Origin: DATKXU01 sp035528905
GTDB lineage: Bacteria > Armatimonadota > UBA5829 > DTJY01
Reading direction: 5' to 3'
Length of the DNA stretch: 17,475 nt
Assembly: GCA_035528905.1 (NCBI GenBank)
Contig: DATKXU010000059.1
Coordinates: forward strand, 1-17,475
Shown here: one piece after another, positions 8,095-15,285 of the stretch
Numbering within the stretch: position 1 is the first letter of the stretch
Layout: each line of letters begins with the position of its first letter
Translations under genes and position numbers: made by a program
The notes under the pieces: model-generated
The model's database searches: none
Seen by the model: the letters and a program-made list of their open reading frames with translations, nothing else
Told to the model about the DNA's origin: nothing

Positions 8095-9300
8095 TCACTC
8101 CTGCCAGTATCTGATTTTCGCCTTGCCGTCTGTCGCATCTACGACGCAGGTAATCACGCCCGATGACTGCTGTCCGGCAAGGCGGCCGGTTGATACAATC
8201 TTGAAAACGCCCGATCGGACGGTCAGCAAGTCAGCGGCCTTTGCGAACGCGTCCGCGTTAAGGTCGCTCACTTCCAAGAGCTGGCCGACATCCTCGAACG
8301 GGCCGTTCGCCTCGCGGTAAGTCACTATCTCCTCGGCCAATCTGCTGTCCAGGCCGGGCACTGCGGCCAGCGCCTCGGCTGGCGCAGTATTGATGTTGAT
8401 CCGGCCCGGTTGCACCTTCGCATCCGACGCGGTGATGCGATCGTATATGAGCCGCGCCTTCTCTCGACTGAGGCCGGGCACCGCTGCTATCTCGCCCGCC
8501 GACCGAAGCTTCTCCTCCCGGCCGGAAGATGGGCGCTCCCCTTCAGGCGGCTCAGCGGGCGCTGCTGCATTCCCGTCCCGCCATTTGATTATCGCTTCTA
8601 TGTCCTGGTCGGTCAGAACATCTCCGAGCTCGGCCTTGAGTTGCTCCTTGCTCGCGGTCCGAATGTCAATCCGCTTTTTGCCATCAGCGGCCACGTTCTT
8701 GCTGTATGAGTAGACGGTGATGAATGTATTCAGCGAGCGTTCTCCGGCATCCGCCGGTCCCGACAGTATCTCGCTGGTGATGCCCTTGACGAGAGACAGC
8801 TCCCCGACCGTGTCGAAAGGCGCGTTCTTGGCGAGGTAAGGCGTTCGCAGGCGCGAGTAGTACTTGGTTTCCGCCCCGAGAGACCGCGGGATGTCGTCCT
8901 TGTCACGCCAATCCCTGATGCAGTCCGCAATTTCGCGATCTCCGAACAGCGCTTCGAGCACGCTCGCGGGGGCGGCATTGATATTCACCTTGCCGGCTTC
9001 GTCCTCTATGGCCACCTCGAATGAAGCTCCGCCGAGGTCAATCCCCAGCTCATCGGATGAGAGCGTGCGTCCAAGTTCGCCAAGGTAGACGCTCGGCTGC
9101 TTCGCCAGCCGCTCGATCTCGCCAATGGCGCTGTTGATGCCGGCGCGCGCTGCCCATCGGCACCGAATCAGATCCGCATAGTTGCGGGAAATCTGCACCT
9201 CGGAGCGCACCGTTACGCCGAGGCCCAGGGCCAGTACGATCAGCGCGGCCAATACCCAAAGAACGAGGATGAGCGCGATGCCTTGGCGGCTACTCCTCAA
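8095..9300 (-). CDS. gspK: T2SS minor pseudopilin GspK
   Basis: Tip pseudopilin. The best start is a TTG at 9300: it has a perfect AGGAGG six bases upstream, lies inside the end of gspJ (11-bp overlap), and yields a 7-residue leader ending in G, cleaved before IALILVLWVL. No in-frame ATG gives a sensible leader. The mature N-terminus lacks the Glu at position 5, as is normal for GspK. The 401-residue length is longer than the roughly 320 of well-known members. The body contains helix-hairpin-helix-like NINAAPASVLEAL and NINTAPAEALAAVPG segments, plus a middle one around RIDIRTASKEQL, as in the GspK alpha domain. An Ala/Pro/Glu-rich insert follows the middle segment. It probably caps the pseudopilus with GspI and GspJ. 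Confidence 0.93.
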   Translation of the reverse strand: MRSSRQGIALILVLWVLAALIVLALGLGVTVRSEVQISRNYADLIRCRWAARAGINSAIGEIERLAKQPSVYLGELGRTLSSDELGIDLGGASFEVAIEDEAGKVNINAAPASVLEALFGDREIADCIRDWRDKDDIPRSLGAETKYYSRLRTPYLAKNAPFDTVGELSLVKGITSEILSGPADAGERSLNTFITVYSYSKNVAADGKKRIDIRTASKEQLKAELGDVLTDQDIEAIIKWRDGNAAAPAEPPEGERPSSGREEKLRSAGEIAAVPGLSREKARLIYDRITASDAKVQPGRININTAPAEALAAVPGLDSRLAEEIVTYREANGPFEDVGQLLEVSDLNADAFAKAADLLTVRSGVFKIVSTGRLAGQQSSGVITCVVDATDGKAKIRYWQE

Positions 9301-9997
9301 CTTCTTCCTCCTCGATAGTCTGCTCGGAACCCGGCCCTTTGGAGCCAGGCAGGTTTGCCGTTGATGCAACCACGATGGGCTTTGCGCCCTCTCGGTGCGG
9401 CCTCAGAGTCAGCTCTACGCGGACCGCCTTGGGCAGCTCCGACTGCTCCACCCACTCGTTTCGCCACTCTCGGGATCCATCCAGGTATTGGCAGTTGAAG
9501 CCGATGACCATGTCCGACAGCTCGAATACCCGGCGCTGCTCGCCTGGTGTTTCCTGAGTCGGCTGCAGGCCCGGATGGAAATTCTCCTCCATGACGAATC
9601 CTTGCGGCTCCCCACCAGGGGAGTAGCGCACGTAATAAGTCACCTGGCACAGATCGCCCCTTAGGTCGTCCGGCGACGGCGGAGCGTGTGCAGTGGTCAC
9701 AAACATAAGCGTGTCGTGCTGCTGCGCGCTTTCGCTGCCCGGCGTATCCTCGCCCAGGAAGCTGTCTCTCATCCAGCCAGGCTGATACGCGCTGCACAGC
9801 TCATGTGTGATCTGCGCCAGCAGAATCCGCGCAGTCTGGTACGCATCCACCCGTTCCTCAGTTCGAGAGACGGATAGGTTCCCGGCGCGAAACGCCCCGT
9901 AAATCGAACCGATCACGGTGAGAAGGATCACAATGGCCACCATCGCTTCGACCAGAGTGAAACCGGATCGTCCAGACACGCGCCTGGCGACTCTCAT
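9290..9997 (-). CDS. gspJ: T2SS minor pseudopilin GspJ
   Basis: A 235-residue prepilin. The basic 12-residue leader MRVARRVSGRSG is cut before FTLVEAMVAIVIL, with Glu at position 5 of the mature protein. A long helix runs to about residue 60, followed by a beta-rich globular domain containing the YYVRYSP and LSDMVIGFNCQYLDG segments typical of GspJ. The C-terminus ends in an acidic run. The start overlaps the gspI stop by 4 bp (ATGA) and its 3' end overlaps gspK by 11 bp, so I, J and K are likely translated together and assemble as the pseudopilus tip. Confidence 0.95.
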   Translation of the reverse strand: MRVARRVSGRSGFTLVEAMVAIVILLTVIGSIYGAFRAGNLSVSRTEERVDAYQTARILLAQITHELCSAYQPGWMRDSFLGEDTPGSESAQQHDTLMFVTTAHAPPSPDDLRGDLCQVTYYVRYSPGGEPQGFVMEENFHPGLQPTQETPGEQRRVFELSDMVIGFNCQYLDGSREWRNEWVEQSELPKAVRVELTLRPHREGAKPIVVASTANLPGSKGPGSEQTIEEEEVEE

Positions 9998-10485
9998 GGG
10001 CTCACCTCTGGGGTTGGCGCCGCCTCAGCAGGCTCCTCACCCGCGCTGGTCGGAAGGCATGTGGCGAGTTGGAAGTGCCTGCTTCGGCGTCCGAGCTGCC
10101 AGGAAACCGTTATGACTGTGCGCTGCAGGCCGTCAGCCGCGGAGCTGATCTCCGCCTCCCACGTGTAACCGGGCACTTCCTCCCCGAAAGACCCGGACCA
10201 CAGTCCATCCCCGACGTCCGGACTGCGCTCGAGCTCCGAAGCCACCTGCTGCGCAAGAATCGCAGCCACCGAGTACGACTCAGCCGACTTGGCGGCTATG
10301 ACGCTCGATGAGAACGCGCGAAGCACCCCCACTATGCCGATCGCCATGATCGCCATCGCCACGAGCACTTCGAGCATGGTCAAACCGCTCTCCGCATTGC
10401 GGATTGCGCATTGCGGATTTTCCCGCCTTTGGCGGGATCCCGCTTGGGCGGGACGGATTTCGCACTTCGGATTTGGGATTTTCAT
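9994..10485 (-). CDS. gspI: T2SS minor pseudopilin GspI with a long repeat-encoded leader
   Basis: A 163-residue prepilin. The conserved part starts at G34 followed by LTMLEVLVAMAIMAIG, with Glu at +5, then the small GspI domain, which includes WSGSFGEEVPGYTWEAEI and a helix before it. The ATG at 10485 overlaps the gspH stop (ATGA). An AGGAG lies immediately before it, closer than usual, so the true start is somewhat uncertain. The 34-residue leader is encoded by short repeats and two small hairpins (see the repeat at 10394-10485) and is far longer than the usual 5-10 residues. Prepilin peptidase would remove it. The C-terminal tail is Ala/Pro/Glu-rich. Confidence 0.92.
   Translation of the reverse strand: MKIPNPKCEIRPAQAGSRQRRENPQCAIRNAESGLTMLEVLVAMAIMAIGIVGVLRAFSSSVIAAKSAESYSVAAILAQQVASELERSPDVGDGLWSGSFGEEVPGYTWEAEISSAADGLQRTVITVSWQLGRRSRHFQLATCLPTSAGEEPAEAAPTPEVSP
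10394..10485. repeat. Short-period repeat with two hairpins inside the gspI leader codons
   Basis: On the minus strand this reads as a degenerate tandem of AAATCCG and GCAATCCGCAATGC units interrupted by two GC hairpins. On the plus strand these are CCCGCC-TTT-GGCGGG (10422-10436) and TCCCGC-TTGG-GCGGGA (10438-10453). Similar AAATCC-type repeats are common between genes in several environmental bacterial phyla (recollection, not searched). Here the repeat is in frame and supplies most of the 34 leader residues of GspI (PNPKCEIR and NPQCAIRN are the translated units). Confidence 0.75.
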
Positions 10486-11045
10486 TCTCCTAGACTGGCT
10501 CCAATAGCGCAGCGGCCGGTGATCGCATCCACGCTGACTGTGCGCACCTTGCCCTGCTCGTCCGCTACGGTGATCGCCGCCTTCTCGGACCGCCCGAGCT
10601 CGGTGAAGGAAACCCATCTCTCCTCCTCTTCGACCCCTGGCTTCGAAATATGGGCGATCTGTATCCCGCGCGGCAGACGACGAAGCCTTCCCGACGGTGT
10701 GGTGACCGGTCTCATTAGCCCTTCGCCGGTCTGCTCCACCGCGTATGCGTGCACGGAAACGGCGTTTTTCGCGTTGTCGAACAGTACGCGCGTGTAAGTC
10801 CGATTGGTTATGGCGTAGCTGCGGGCATAGTTCAATGCCGACACGACCATGCGGCAGCCGGAGCGCAGCCTCGACTCTCTCAGCACCGGACCCATCGAAA
10901 CCACCACGACGGAACTCATGACAACCATCACGATCAGGACAACCATCAGCTCGATGGTTGTGAAGCCGGCGAAGATAGACTGCAGTCCGCAGTCTGCAGT
11001 CTGCAGTCTGCTGGTGATCCTAGTCCCAATTCGTGATGTCGGCAT
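10482..11045 (-). CDS. gspH: T2SS minor pseudopilin GspH
   Basis: A 187-residue prepilin from the ATG at 11045, which lies inside the end of gspG (26-bp overlap) and has a GGGAG motif upstream. The cleavage site is AG27 followed by FTTIELMVVLIVMVVM, with Glu at +5. The globular part contains RMVVSALNYARSYAITNRT, typical of the GspH helix, then a beta domain ending in VDAITGRCAIG. The 27-residue leader is unusually long and partly encoded by a heptamer repeat. There is no other ATG between the gspG stop and the cleavage site, so either this long leader is real or a non-ATG codon is used. The stop overlaps gspI as ATGA. Confidence 0.9.
   Translation of the reverse strand: MPTSRIGTRITSRLQTADCGLQSIFAGFTTIELMVVLIVMVVMSSVVVVSMGPVLRESRLRSGCRMVVSALNYARSYAITNRTYTRVLFDNAKNAVSVHAYAVEQTGEGLMRPVTTPSGRLRRLPRGIQIAHISKPGVEEEERWVSFTELGRSEKAAITVADEQGKVRTVSVDAITGRCAIGASLGE
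10981..11008. repeat. Four tandem TGCAGTC heptamers at the gspG/gspH junction
   Basis: Plus strand TGCAGTC, CGCAGTC, TGCAGTC, TGCAGTC, followed by a partial TGCTG. It lies just after the gspG stop and within the gspH leader, encoding LQTADCGLQ. Three units are identical and one has a single change. The array may vary in copy number by slippage; 3-unit steps would keep frame, single steps would not. Confidence 0.85.
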
Positions 11046-11463
11046 CGCTGCCGCTCCCGCCTTCCCTGCCGTCGCGCCCCAGCGTGTACAGGTCGTAAGA
11101 GTCAGGATTCTGGTCGCCGGGGCAAACATAGACGTAAGCGCTGTCCCACGGATCAGGCGGGACAGCCTTCTTCACATACGGGCCATTCCAGTTGCGAAGG
11201 TCCTCGCTCTCAGGCTTCACGCGCAGTGCGTTCAACCCTTCACCGGTCGTCGGATACCGGCCGTTGTGGAGATAGAACTGGTCGAGCGCATTGCTGAGGC
11301 TCTCGATATCAGCCACCGCCTTAGCGTGCTTCGCCTCCTCTACACGCTTGACGACCACCATGGTGACCACGCCGGCCAGCATGACCAGGATCACCATCAC
11401 TACCAGCAGCTCAAGAAGCGTAAACCCCCGGTTCTCTCGCATTTTCGCGTTCAGCAACTTCAT
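11020..11463 (-). CDS. gspG: T2SS major pseudopilin GspG
   Basis: A 147-residue main subunit of the pseudopilus. The leader MKLLNAKMRENRG is cut after G13 and before FTLLELLVVMVIL, with Glu at +5. After the long helix (to about residue 66) come the GspG landmarks NGRYPTTGEGLNAL, GPYVKKAVPPDPW and the C-terminal loop LGRDGREGGSGSDADITNWD. That loop's aspartates match the calcium site that stabilises GspG in known systems. A GAGGT ribosome site lies 6 bases before the ATG at 11463, supporting it over the Met at residue 8. It follows gspF by 36 bp. Confidence 0.98.
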   Translation of the reverse strand: MKLLNAKMRENRGFTLLELLVVMVILVMLAGVVTMVVVKRVEEAKHAKAVADIESLSNALDQFYLHNGRYPTTGEGLNALRVKPESEDLRNWNGPYVKKAVPPDPWDSAYVYVCPGDQNPDSYDLYTLGRDGREGGSGSDADITNWD

Positions 11464-11499
11464 TCTCTAACCTCGATCTGCAATCTTCACTGCGGACGT

Positions 11500-12729
11500 T
11501 CATCCCACCAGCAAGTTGATCTGGAACACAGGAAGCAGCATCGCCAAGATGATGAAGGCGATCACCGCGCCGACGCTTACTATGATAACGGGTTCGAGCA
11601 GCGACACGATGCTTTTCACCGCCGCGTCTACCTCTATATCGTATGCGTTCGCCACTGTCAAGAGCACGCTCTCCAGGTTACCGGTCTCCTCGCCGACTGC
11701 CGCCATGTGCGTGAGCAGCGGTGGGAAGACCCCCGCCTCCCTGAGACGAGCGGCGAAGCTTTCGCCCTCGCGCATCCCGATACGCACTTGATCCGCTCCA
11801 CGCGCCAGCTCCTCATTCCCGATGACCTCGCGGACGATGGCCATCGAGTCGAACAGCGGAACACCGCCGTGGAGCAGTGTGGCGGTCGTCCGAGCGAGCC
11901 TGGAAGTCGCCGTCTTCAGGCCAAGCTTTCCGAAAAGCGGCAGTCGCAGCTTCAGCCGGTCCACTTGGAGGCGGCCGCGCAGCGTTCGCGAGTAGACCCT
12001 CAAGCCCAGCACGAAGCTCCCGATTGCAAGGAAAATGCACCACCACCAGCGGGAGACGAAAGCAGAGAAGCCGAGCATGACCACAGTCGGCATCGGAAGC
12101 GCCTGCTCGAACTCCTCGAATATCGTGACGAACTTCGGCACGACCAGCGTGACAAGCAGAAATACGGCAAGCGAGCCGACCGTGACCAAGAGAGTAGGGT
12201 AGGCCAGCGCGCTGCGAATCTGTATTCTGCGCGCGTGCTCCTTCTCGAGATAGTCCGCGAGCCATTGGAGCACGGTGGGGAGCTGGCCGCTCGCCTCGCC
12301 CGCCTTTACCATGCTCACGTAGAGCGGCGGAAAGATTCCGGCATGGGTTTCGAGCGCCTCCCACAGCGCCTTGCCGCCGCTGACATCCTGCTGCATGCGC
12401 TCCAGCGCTGCTTTCAGGCGTGGGTTCTCCGTGTGCTCGGTCAGCGCCGCAAAAGTGCGCATCAGCGGCAGTCCGCCCGCTACCAGATTCGCCAACTGCC
12501 TGCTGAAAACGGTCAGATCGCCGCCGGACACGCCTTTGGTCAGCCGCGTCCACGCTAACGACGAGATAGACCGCGCGGATGGCTTCCCTTCACGGACGGC
12601 GTTCAAGTCCGTCGGGAAGACTCCCATCGCCTTTACTCGTACCAGCGCTGTCCTCTCGTCTTCGGCGGTTAGCTGGCCGCCGACCTGCTTGCCGACGTTA
12701 TCCAATCCCCTGTATGCGTAGCTTGGCAT
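11500..12729 (-). CDS. gspF: T2SS inner-membrane platform protein GspF
   Basis: A 409-residue protein with the full GspF layout: an N-terminal domain (1-65), a first cytoplasmic four-helix T2SSF domain (about 71-175) with FSRQLANLVAGGLPL, a membrane helix (176-198), a second helix (about 223-244), a second T2SSF domain (about 273-378) with LARTTATLLHGGVPLFDSM and GEETGNLESVL, and a last helix (380-403). It is the platform that GspE acts on. No ribosome site is visible before the ATG at 12729. The 12 bases before it follow a copy of the last codons and stop of gspE (12742-12763), which may allow coupling. The first 29 codons are duplicated upstream at 15193-15279. Confidence 0.98.
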   Translation of the reverse strand: MPSYAYRGLDNVGKQVGGQLTAEDERTALVRVKAMGVFPTDLNAVREGKPSARSISSLAWTRLTKGVSGGDLTVFSRQLANLVAGGLPLMRTFAALTEHTENPRLKAALERMQQDVSGGKALWEALETHAGIFPPLYVSMVKAGEASGQLPTVLQWLADYLEKEHARRIQIRSALAYPTLLVTVGSLAVFLLVTLVVPKFVTIFEEFEQALPMPTVVMLGFSAFVSRWWWCIFLAIGSFVLGLRVYSRTLRGRLQVDRLKLRLPLFGKLGLKTATSRLARTTATLLHGGVPLFDSMAIVREVIGNEELARGADQVRIGMREGESFAARLREAGVFPPLLTHMAAVGEETGNLESVLLTVANAYDIEVDAAVKSIVSLLEPVIIVSVGAVIAFIILAMLLPVFQINLLVG

Positions 12730-12763
12730 GAGAATAGCGAGTTATTCGACGCTCTCGACCTCG
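12643..12763. repeat. Direct repeat copy A of the gspE/gspF junction
   Basis: This 121-bp segment contains the first 29 codons of intact gspF (12643-12729), a 12-base spacer, and a copy of the last six codons and stop of gspE (EVESVE, stop; 12742-12763). It matches 15193-15307. The gspF part differs at 4 of 87 positions and the gspE-tail part is identical over 22 bases; only the spacer differs in length (12 versus 6). Together the two copies flank the 737-residue gene as direct repeats 2550 bp apart. Confidence 0.92.
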
Positions 12764-12937
12764 ACCGGAGGATTTCGTCCTTTCTGAAGAGACCACGATG
12801 GCATATTGTCACCGTGCTGCGCCATGGCCACATAGAGCGCTCGATCTTGATTTCGCCGCCGGGTTTGAGCAGCACGCGCTTGCCACCGCCGTCATTCCAT
12901 ACAGTTCCCGTCGCTCGAATCAAGTTGGTATCGCAGA
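12745..12937 (-). pseudogene. Gene remnant between the 737-residue gene and gspF, fused to a gspE tail
   Basis: The stretch after the 737-residue gene's stop has no intact gene. In one minus frame it reads as a plausible protein end (RATGTVWNDGGG, then KRVLLKPGGEIKIER near 12840-12915), which then degenerates. In a second frame it reads ALYVAMAQHGDNMPSW and runs into the copied gspE tail EVESVE and stop. Two coding-like frames joined by a shift suggest a decayed piece of another gene caught up in the rearrangement. No family was recognised. Confidence 0.35.
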
Positions 12938-15151
12938 TTAGTTCAACTGGTAACCCTGTACCGTGTGAAGCATATTGACCGTCATGTGGCGCCTTTCCGG
13001 ATCGAAGCTTACAGATTGGATCGGCTCCCGCGGCTTTATTTCCCATAATACAGCCCCAGTTCGATCAATAATTTGAAGAGCCTGCGGCCCCACGGTGGTG
13101 TTCGGACGCTTGATAAGCAGGCGGTTAGACGGAAGTAACCATGCTTCGAATACTCCGGCGATGTTGGGCACATACCAAAAAACCTCCTCTTTGAGATTGC
13201 CCAACTCATCGAAAGCGAGAGTGACCAGCCCCGTACCGGTAAGAATTGTCAGTGACGGGAATGATTTCCCTTGCTCCTGGCGCTCGAATAGATCCAGGTT
13301 GATCACGGGTCCTCCACTTACACCACTGCGCCTTCCCTGTCCTGAGATCGTGCGACGCCATTTTATGCCAGCTTGATCCTGCTCTCCCAGATTATCCCCA
13401 CTCATCCTGATACTCATCAGCTTGAGCGTGTTCTCCTCCTTTGGTTCTTCTGGTCCTTCAGCGTTGTAGAGCGAGAAATACTCGACTTCGGGTTTGCCCG
13501 GCTGAACAATACTCATAGATGTAGACATAGCCGCCAGCCATTTGCCGCTGGGGCCAGCAAGAACGGGACTCTTAGCGGGAGGATACCACTTCATGTTGGG
13601 AAGACGCCACAGGTGCTTACCAGGGATACTTATTGCTTCGATGTTTCCATTCTTTCTATCGCCTATAAGTACGCAACCTGCTTGCCATACGGGCTGGACA
13701 AAACCAGCCTCTTCGGCCATGTCCGACTTCTGCAGGTTCTCCAAATGAACGGTTTGTGGCAGGTCCTTGAGCGACCACCGTATCTTGCCGGACATCAACT
13801 CTTCCATGAGCAAGTTCTTTTTGCTATTGACCCAGCGCAGCAATAGTTTGCCATCTGGCGACAGCCAAACCCAGTGTGAATCCTCCATTAGTTGGGTTTC
13901 CTTGGTTGTCTCCCCAGTGGCGCTCAACAGCAGCAGTTTCATACTCTCCCGGTCGTCTTCCGGGATAAGTGCCGCGAGGACGCTCTTCCCATCTGGAGTA
14001 GCGTCTTCAAAAGAAAGCCGCCAATTTTCCGGGTTAGAATACGTCCACAGCACAGTGCCGTCAGGTGCTATCCGATAGACGACATTATTTCCAGGTGCGG
14101 TATCAGAGGAGTTACAACTGACAGCTACATATGCCCCAGCATCAGGTAATGCCATCACTTTATAAACCATATTTCCAGAGCTGTCGAACTGCCATTGCAT
14201 GGACGGCGGTCGCTGCGCCGCATAGAGAGCGTCGACATGTGATTTCCACGGACTTTCGTCCGTTACAACCGTTTGGGTCTCGCCGGAGTCACCCGTCGTG
14301 CTGGTGTCCAATCCCTTCCAGCCGTTGCGGAGCCCGACCCAGACATTGGGAATCATCCAGAACATCGCCGTCGACTTGCCGCGCTCAGGCGGCAGGCAGT
14401 CGTTCCACACCAAGGACCATGACATCCCGACCTCCCGCGCAACCCGATTGGTTATCTTACGCACGCTAGCGCCGCGCATCTCGAATGTCACTTGCGGCTC
14501 AAATTTTGTTGGCCATTTCCCAGTATGTCCGATTGGTATGGCCGGTGCAACTTGAGGAAGTTGGAACAAACCCCAAACATGCGGTTGGCCAATGAACACA
14601 TTTGAATATGGCCGATCGGTAACTGAGAACTTATCAACAGTGAGGTTAAGTGGATATGTCGGGCTATCATACGCCGAGCGTATTATGACGTTGGCGATGC
14701 CCTGATCCTCGACCCAGGTAAATGTGGGATCGAGAGATATCAATTTGTTGAGAATTTGTCGCGGTGTGGTGTTCTCCAGAGATAGAGAAACCCGCGGAAG
14801 CACAAAGCTCTTCAGCTCCTTTGAGCTTGACTGCCATGGAATCACTTCTATCCCGCAGAGCACATTATTGTCGTTGCTCAATTTGGCTACGGCATCTGGG
14901 ACGGTAAGTTGATCTACCGAGAACTTCTCCACTTTGCCGTCCAAGGCTGTGAACTTCCGGTTGCGCGCCGCATAGAGAGCGTCGACATGTATGCGTATAT
15001 TGGGCGGCAAGTCGTCAATCGATTTCCACGGGCTTTCGTCAGTTACAACCGTTTGGGTCTCCGTTGTACTCTCAGCCCACACTTGGCCACACAATAGAAA
15101 CAACAGGAAAAGGATTGCCGCAAAGTAAGACCATGAATGTATTTTTTTCAT
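12938..15151 (-). CDS. Unrecognised signal-peptide protein with propeller-like C-terminal half, inserted between gspE and gspF
   Basis: A 737-residue protein, family not recognised. Residues 1-26 are a clear signal peptide (MKKIHSW, a Leu-rich core, ending VWA). Residues 77-190 (FSVDQLTVPDAVAKLS, then SLENTTPRQILNKLISLDP) resemble the STN/secretin N0 type fold, with a second similar strand-helix segment near 216-250. Residues 316-737 contain repeated propeller-like strands: YRIAPDGTVLWTY (359-371), VWLSPDGKLLLRW (428-440), LAGPSGKWLAAM (531-542), IIDRTGAVLWEI (694-705). A 14-residue motif ETQTVVTDESPWKS occurs at 31-44 and again at 291-304, each followed by HVDALYAA. Base composition looks lower in GC than the neighbours, with more A/T third positions. 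The ATG overlaps the stop of the gspF fragment (ATGA). A periplasmic T2SS accessory protein or an exported passenger are both possible; neither is shown. Confidence 0.8.
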   Translation of the reverse strand: MKKIHSWSYFAAILFLLFLLCGQVWAESTTETQTVVTDESPWKSIDDLPPNIRIHVDALYAARNRKFTALDGKVEKFSVDQLTVPDAVAKLSNDNNVLCGIEVIPWQSSSKELKSFVLPRVSLSLENTTPRQILNKLISLDPTFTWVEDQGIANVIIRSAYDSPTYPLNLTVDKFSVTDRPYSNVFIGQPHVWGLFQLPQVAPAIPIGHTGKWPTKFEPQVTFEMRGASVRKITNRVAREVGMSWSLVWNDCLPPERGKSTAMFWMIPNVWVGLRNGWKGLDTSTTGDSGETQTVVTDESPWKSHVDALYAAQRPPSMQWQFDSSGNMVYKVMALPDAGAYVAVSCNSSDTAPGNNVVYRIAPDGTVLWTYSNPENWRLSFEDATPDGKSVLAALIPEDDRESMKLLLLSATGETTKETQLMEDSHWVWLSPDGKLLLRWVNSKKNLLMEELMSGKIRWSLKDLPQTVHLENLQKSDMAEEAGFVQPVWQAGCVLIGDRKNGNIEAISIPGKHLWRLPNMKWYPPAKSPVLAGPSGKWLAAMSTSMSIVQPGKPEVEYFSLYNAEGPEEPKEENTLKLMSIRMSGDNLGEQDQAGIKWRRTISGQGRRSGVSGGPVINLDLFERQEQGKSFPSLTILTGTGLVTLAFDELGNLKEEVFWYVPNIAGVFEAWLLPSNRLLIKRPNTTVGPQALQIIDRTGAVLWEIKPREPIQSVSFDPERRHMTVNMLHTVQGYQLN
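14216..14281 (-). repeat. Second copy of internal repeat within the 737-residue gene
   Basis: It encodes residues 291-312 (ETQTVVTDESPWKS plus HVDALYAA). Compared with 14966-15061 it lacks exactly 30 bases (10 codons, IDDLPPNIRI) and otherwise shows only a few base changes. It lies at the boundary between the STN-like and propeller-like halves. Confidence 0.9.
14966..15061 (-). repeat. First copy of internal repeat within the 737-residue gene
   Basis: It encodes residues 31-62, immediately after the signal peptide, and matches 14216-14281 at nucleotide level apart from a 30-base in-frame segment missing from that copy. High nucleotide identity implies a recent duplication. Confidence 0.9.
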
Positions 15152-15279
15152 CCCTGTTCCCCCACGTCAATGCACCAAAATGCCGTGGTTGTCAGCGCCG
15201 TCCTCTCGTCTTCGGCGGTTAGCTGGCCGGCGACCTGCTTGCCGACGTTGTCCAATCCCCTGTAAGCGTAGCTTGGCAT
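15148..15279 (-). pseudogene. gspF 5' fragment directly after gspE
   Basis: An open frame of 43 codons starts with the 29 N-terminal residues of GspF (MPSYAYRGLDNVGKQV, then AGQLTAEDERTAL; one residue differs from intact GspF, A for G at 17). It then runs 14 codons of unrelated sequence and stops at a TGA that overlaps the ATG of the 737-residue gene. It begins 6 bases after the gspE stop, where gspF itself would be expected. It is a truncated duplicate; its present use may be only to couple translation from gspE to the inserted gene. Confidence 0.85.
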
Positions 15280-15285
15280 AGGAAA

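Noticed and set aside
10394..11008. CRISPR-like repeats
   Set aside because: Units are 7-14 bp, directly tandem or degenerate, without spacers of regular length and without cas genes.
10849..12558. 569-codon plus-strand open frame
   Set aside because: Entirely antisense to gspH, gspG and gspF, His/Arg/Gln-rich with no family character; a shadow of GC-rich coding on the other strand.
12669..13046. 125-codon minus-strand open frame across the end of the 737-residue gene and the start of gspF
   Set aside because: It overlaps two real genes in the wrong frame. Only its middle part has coding character, and that is reported as a remnant.
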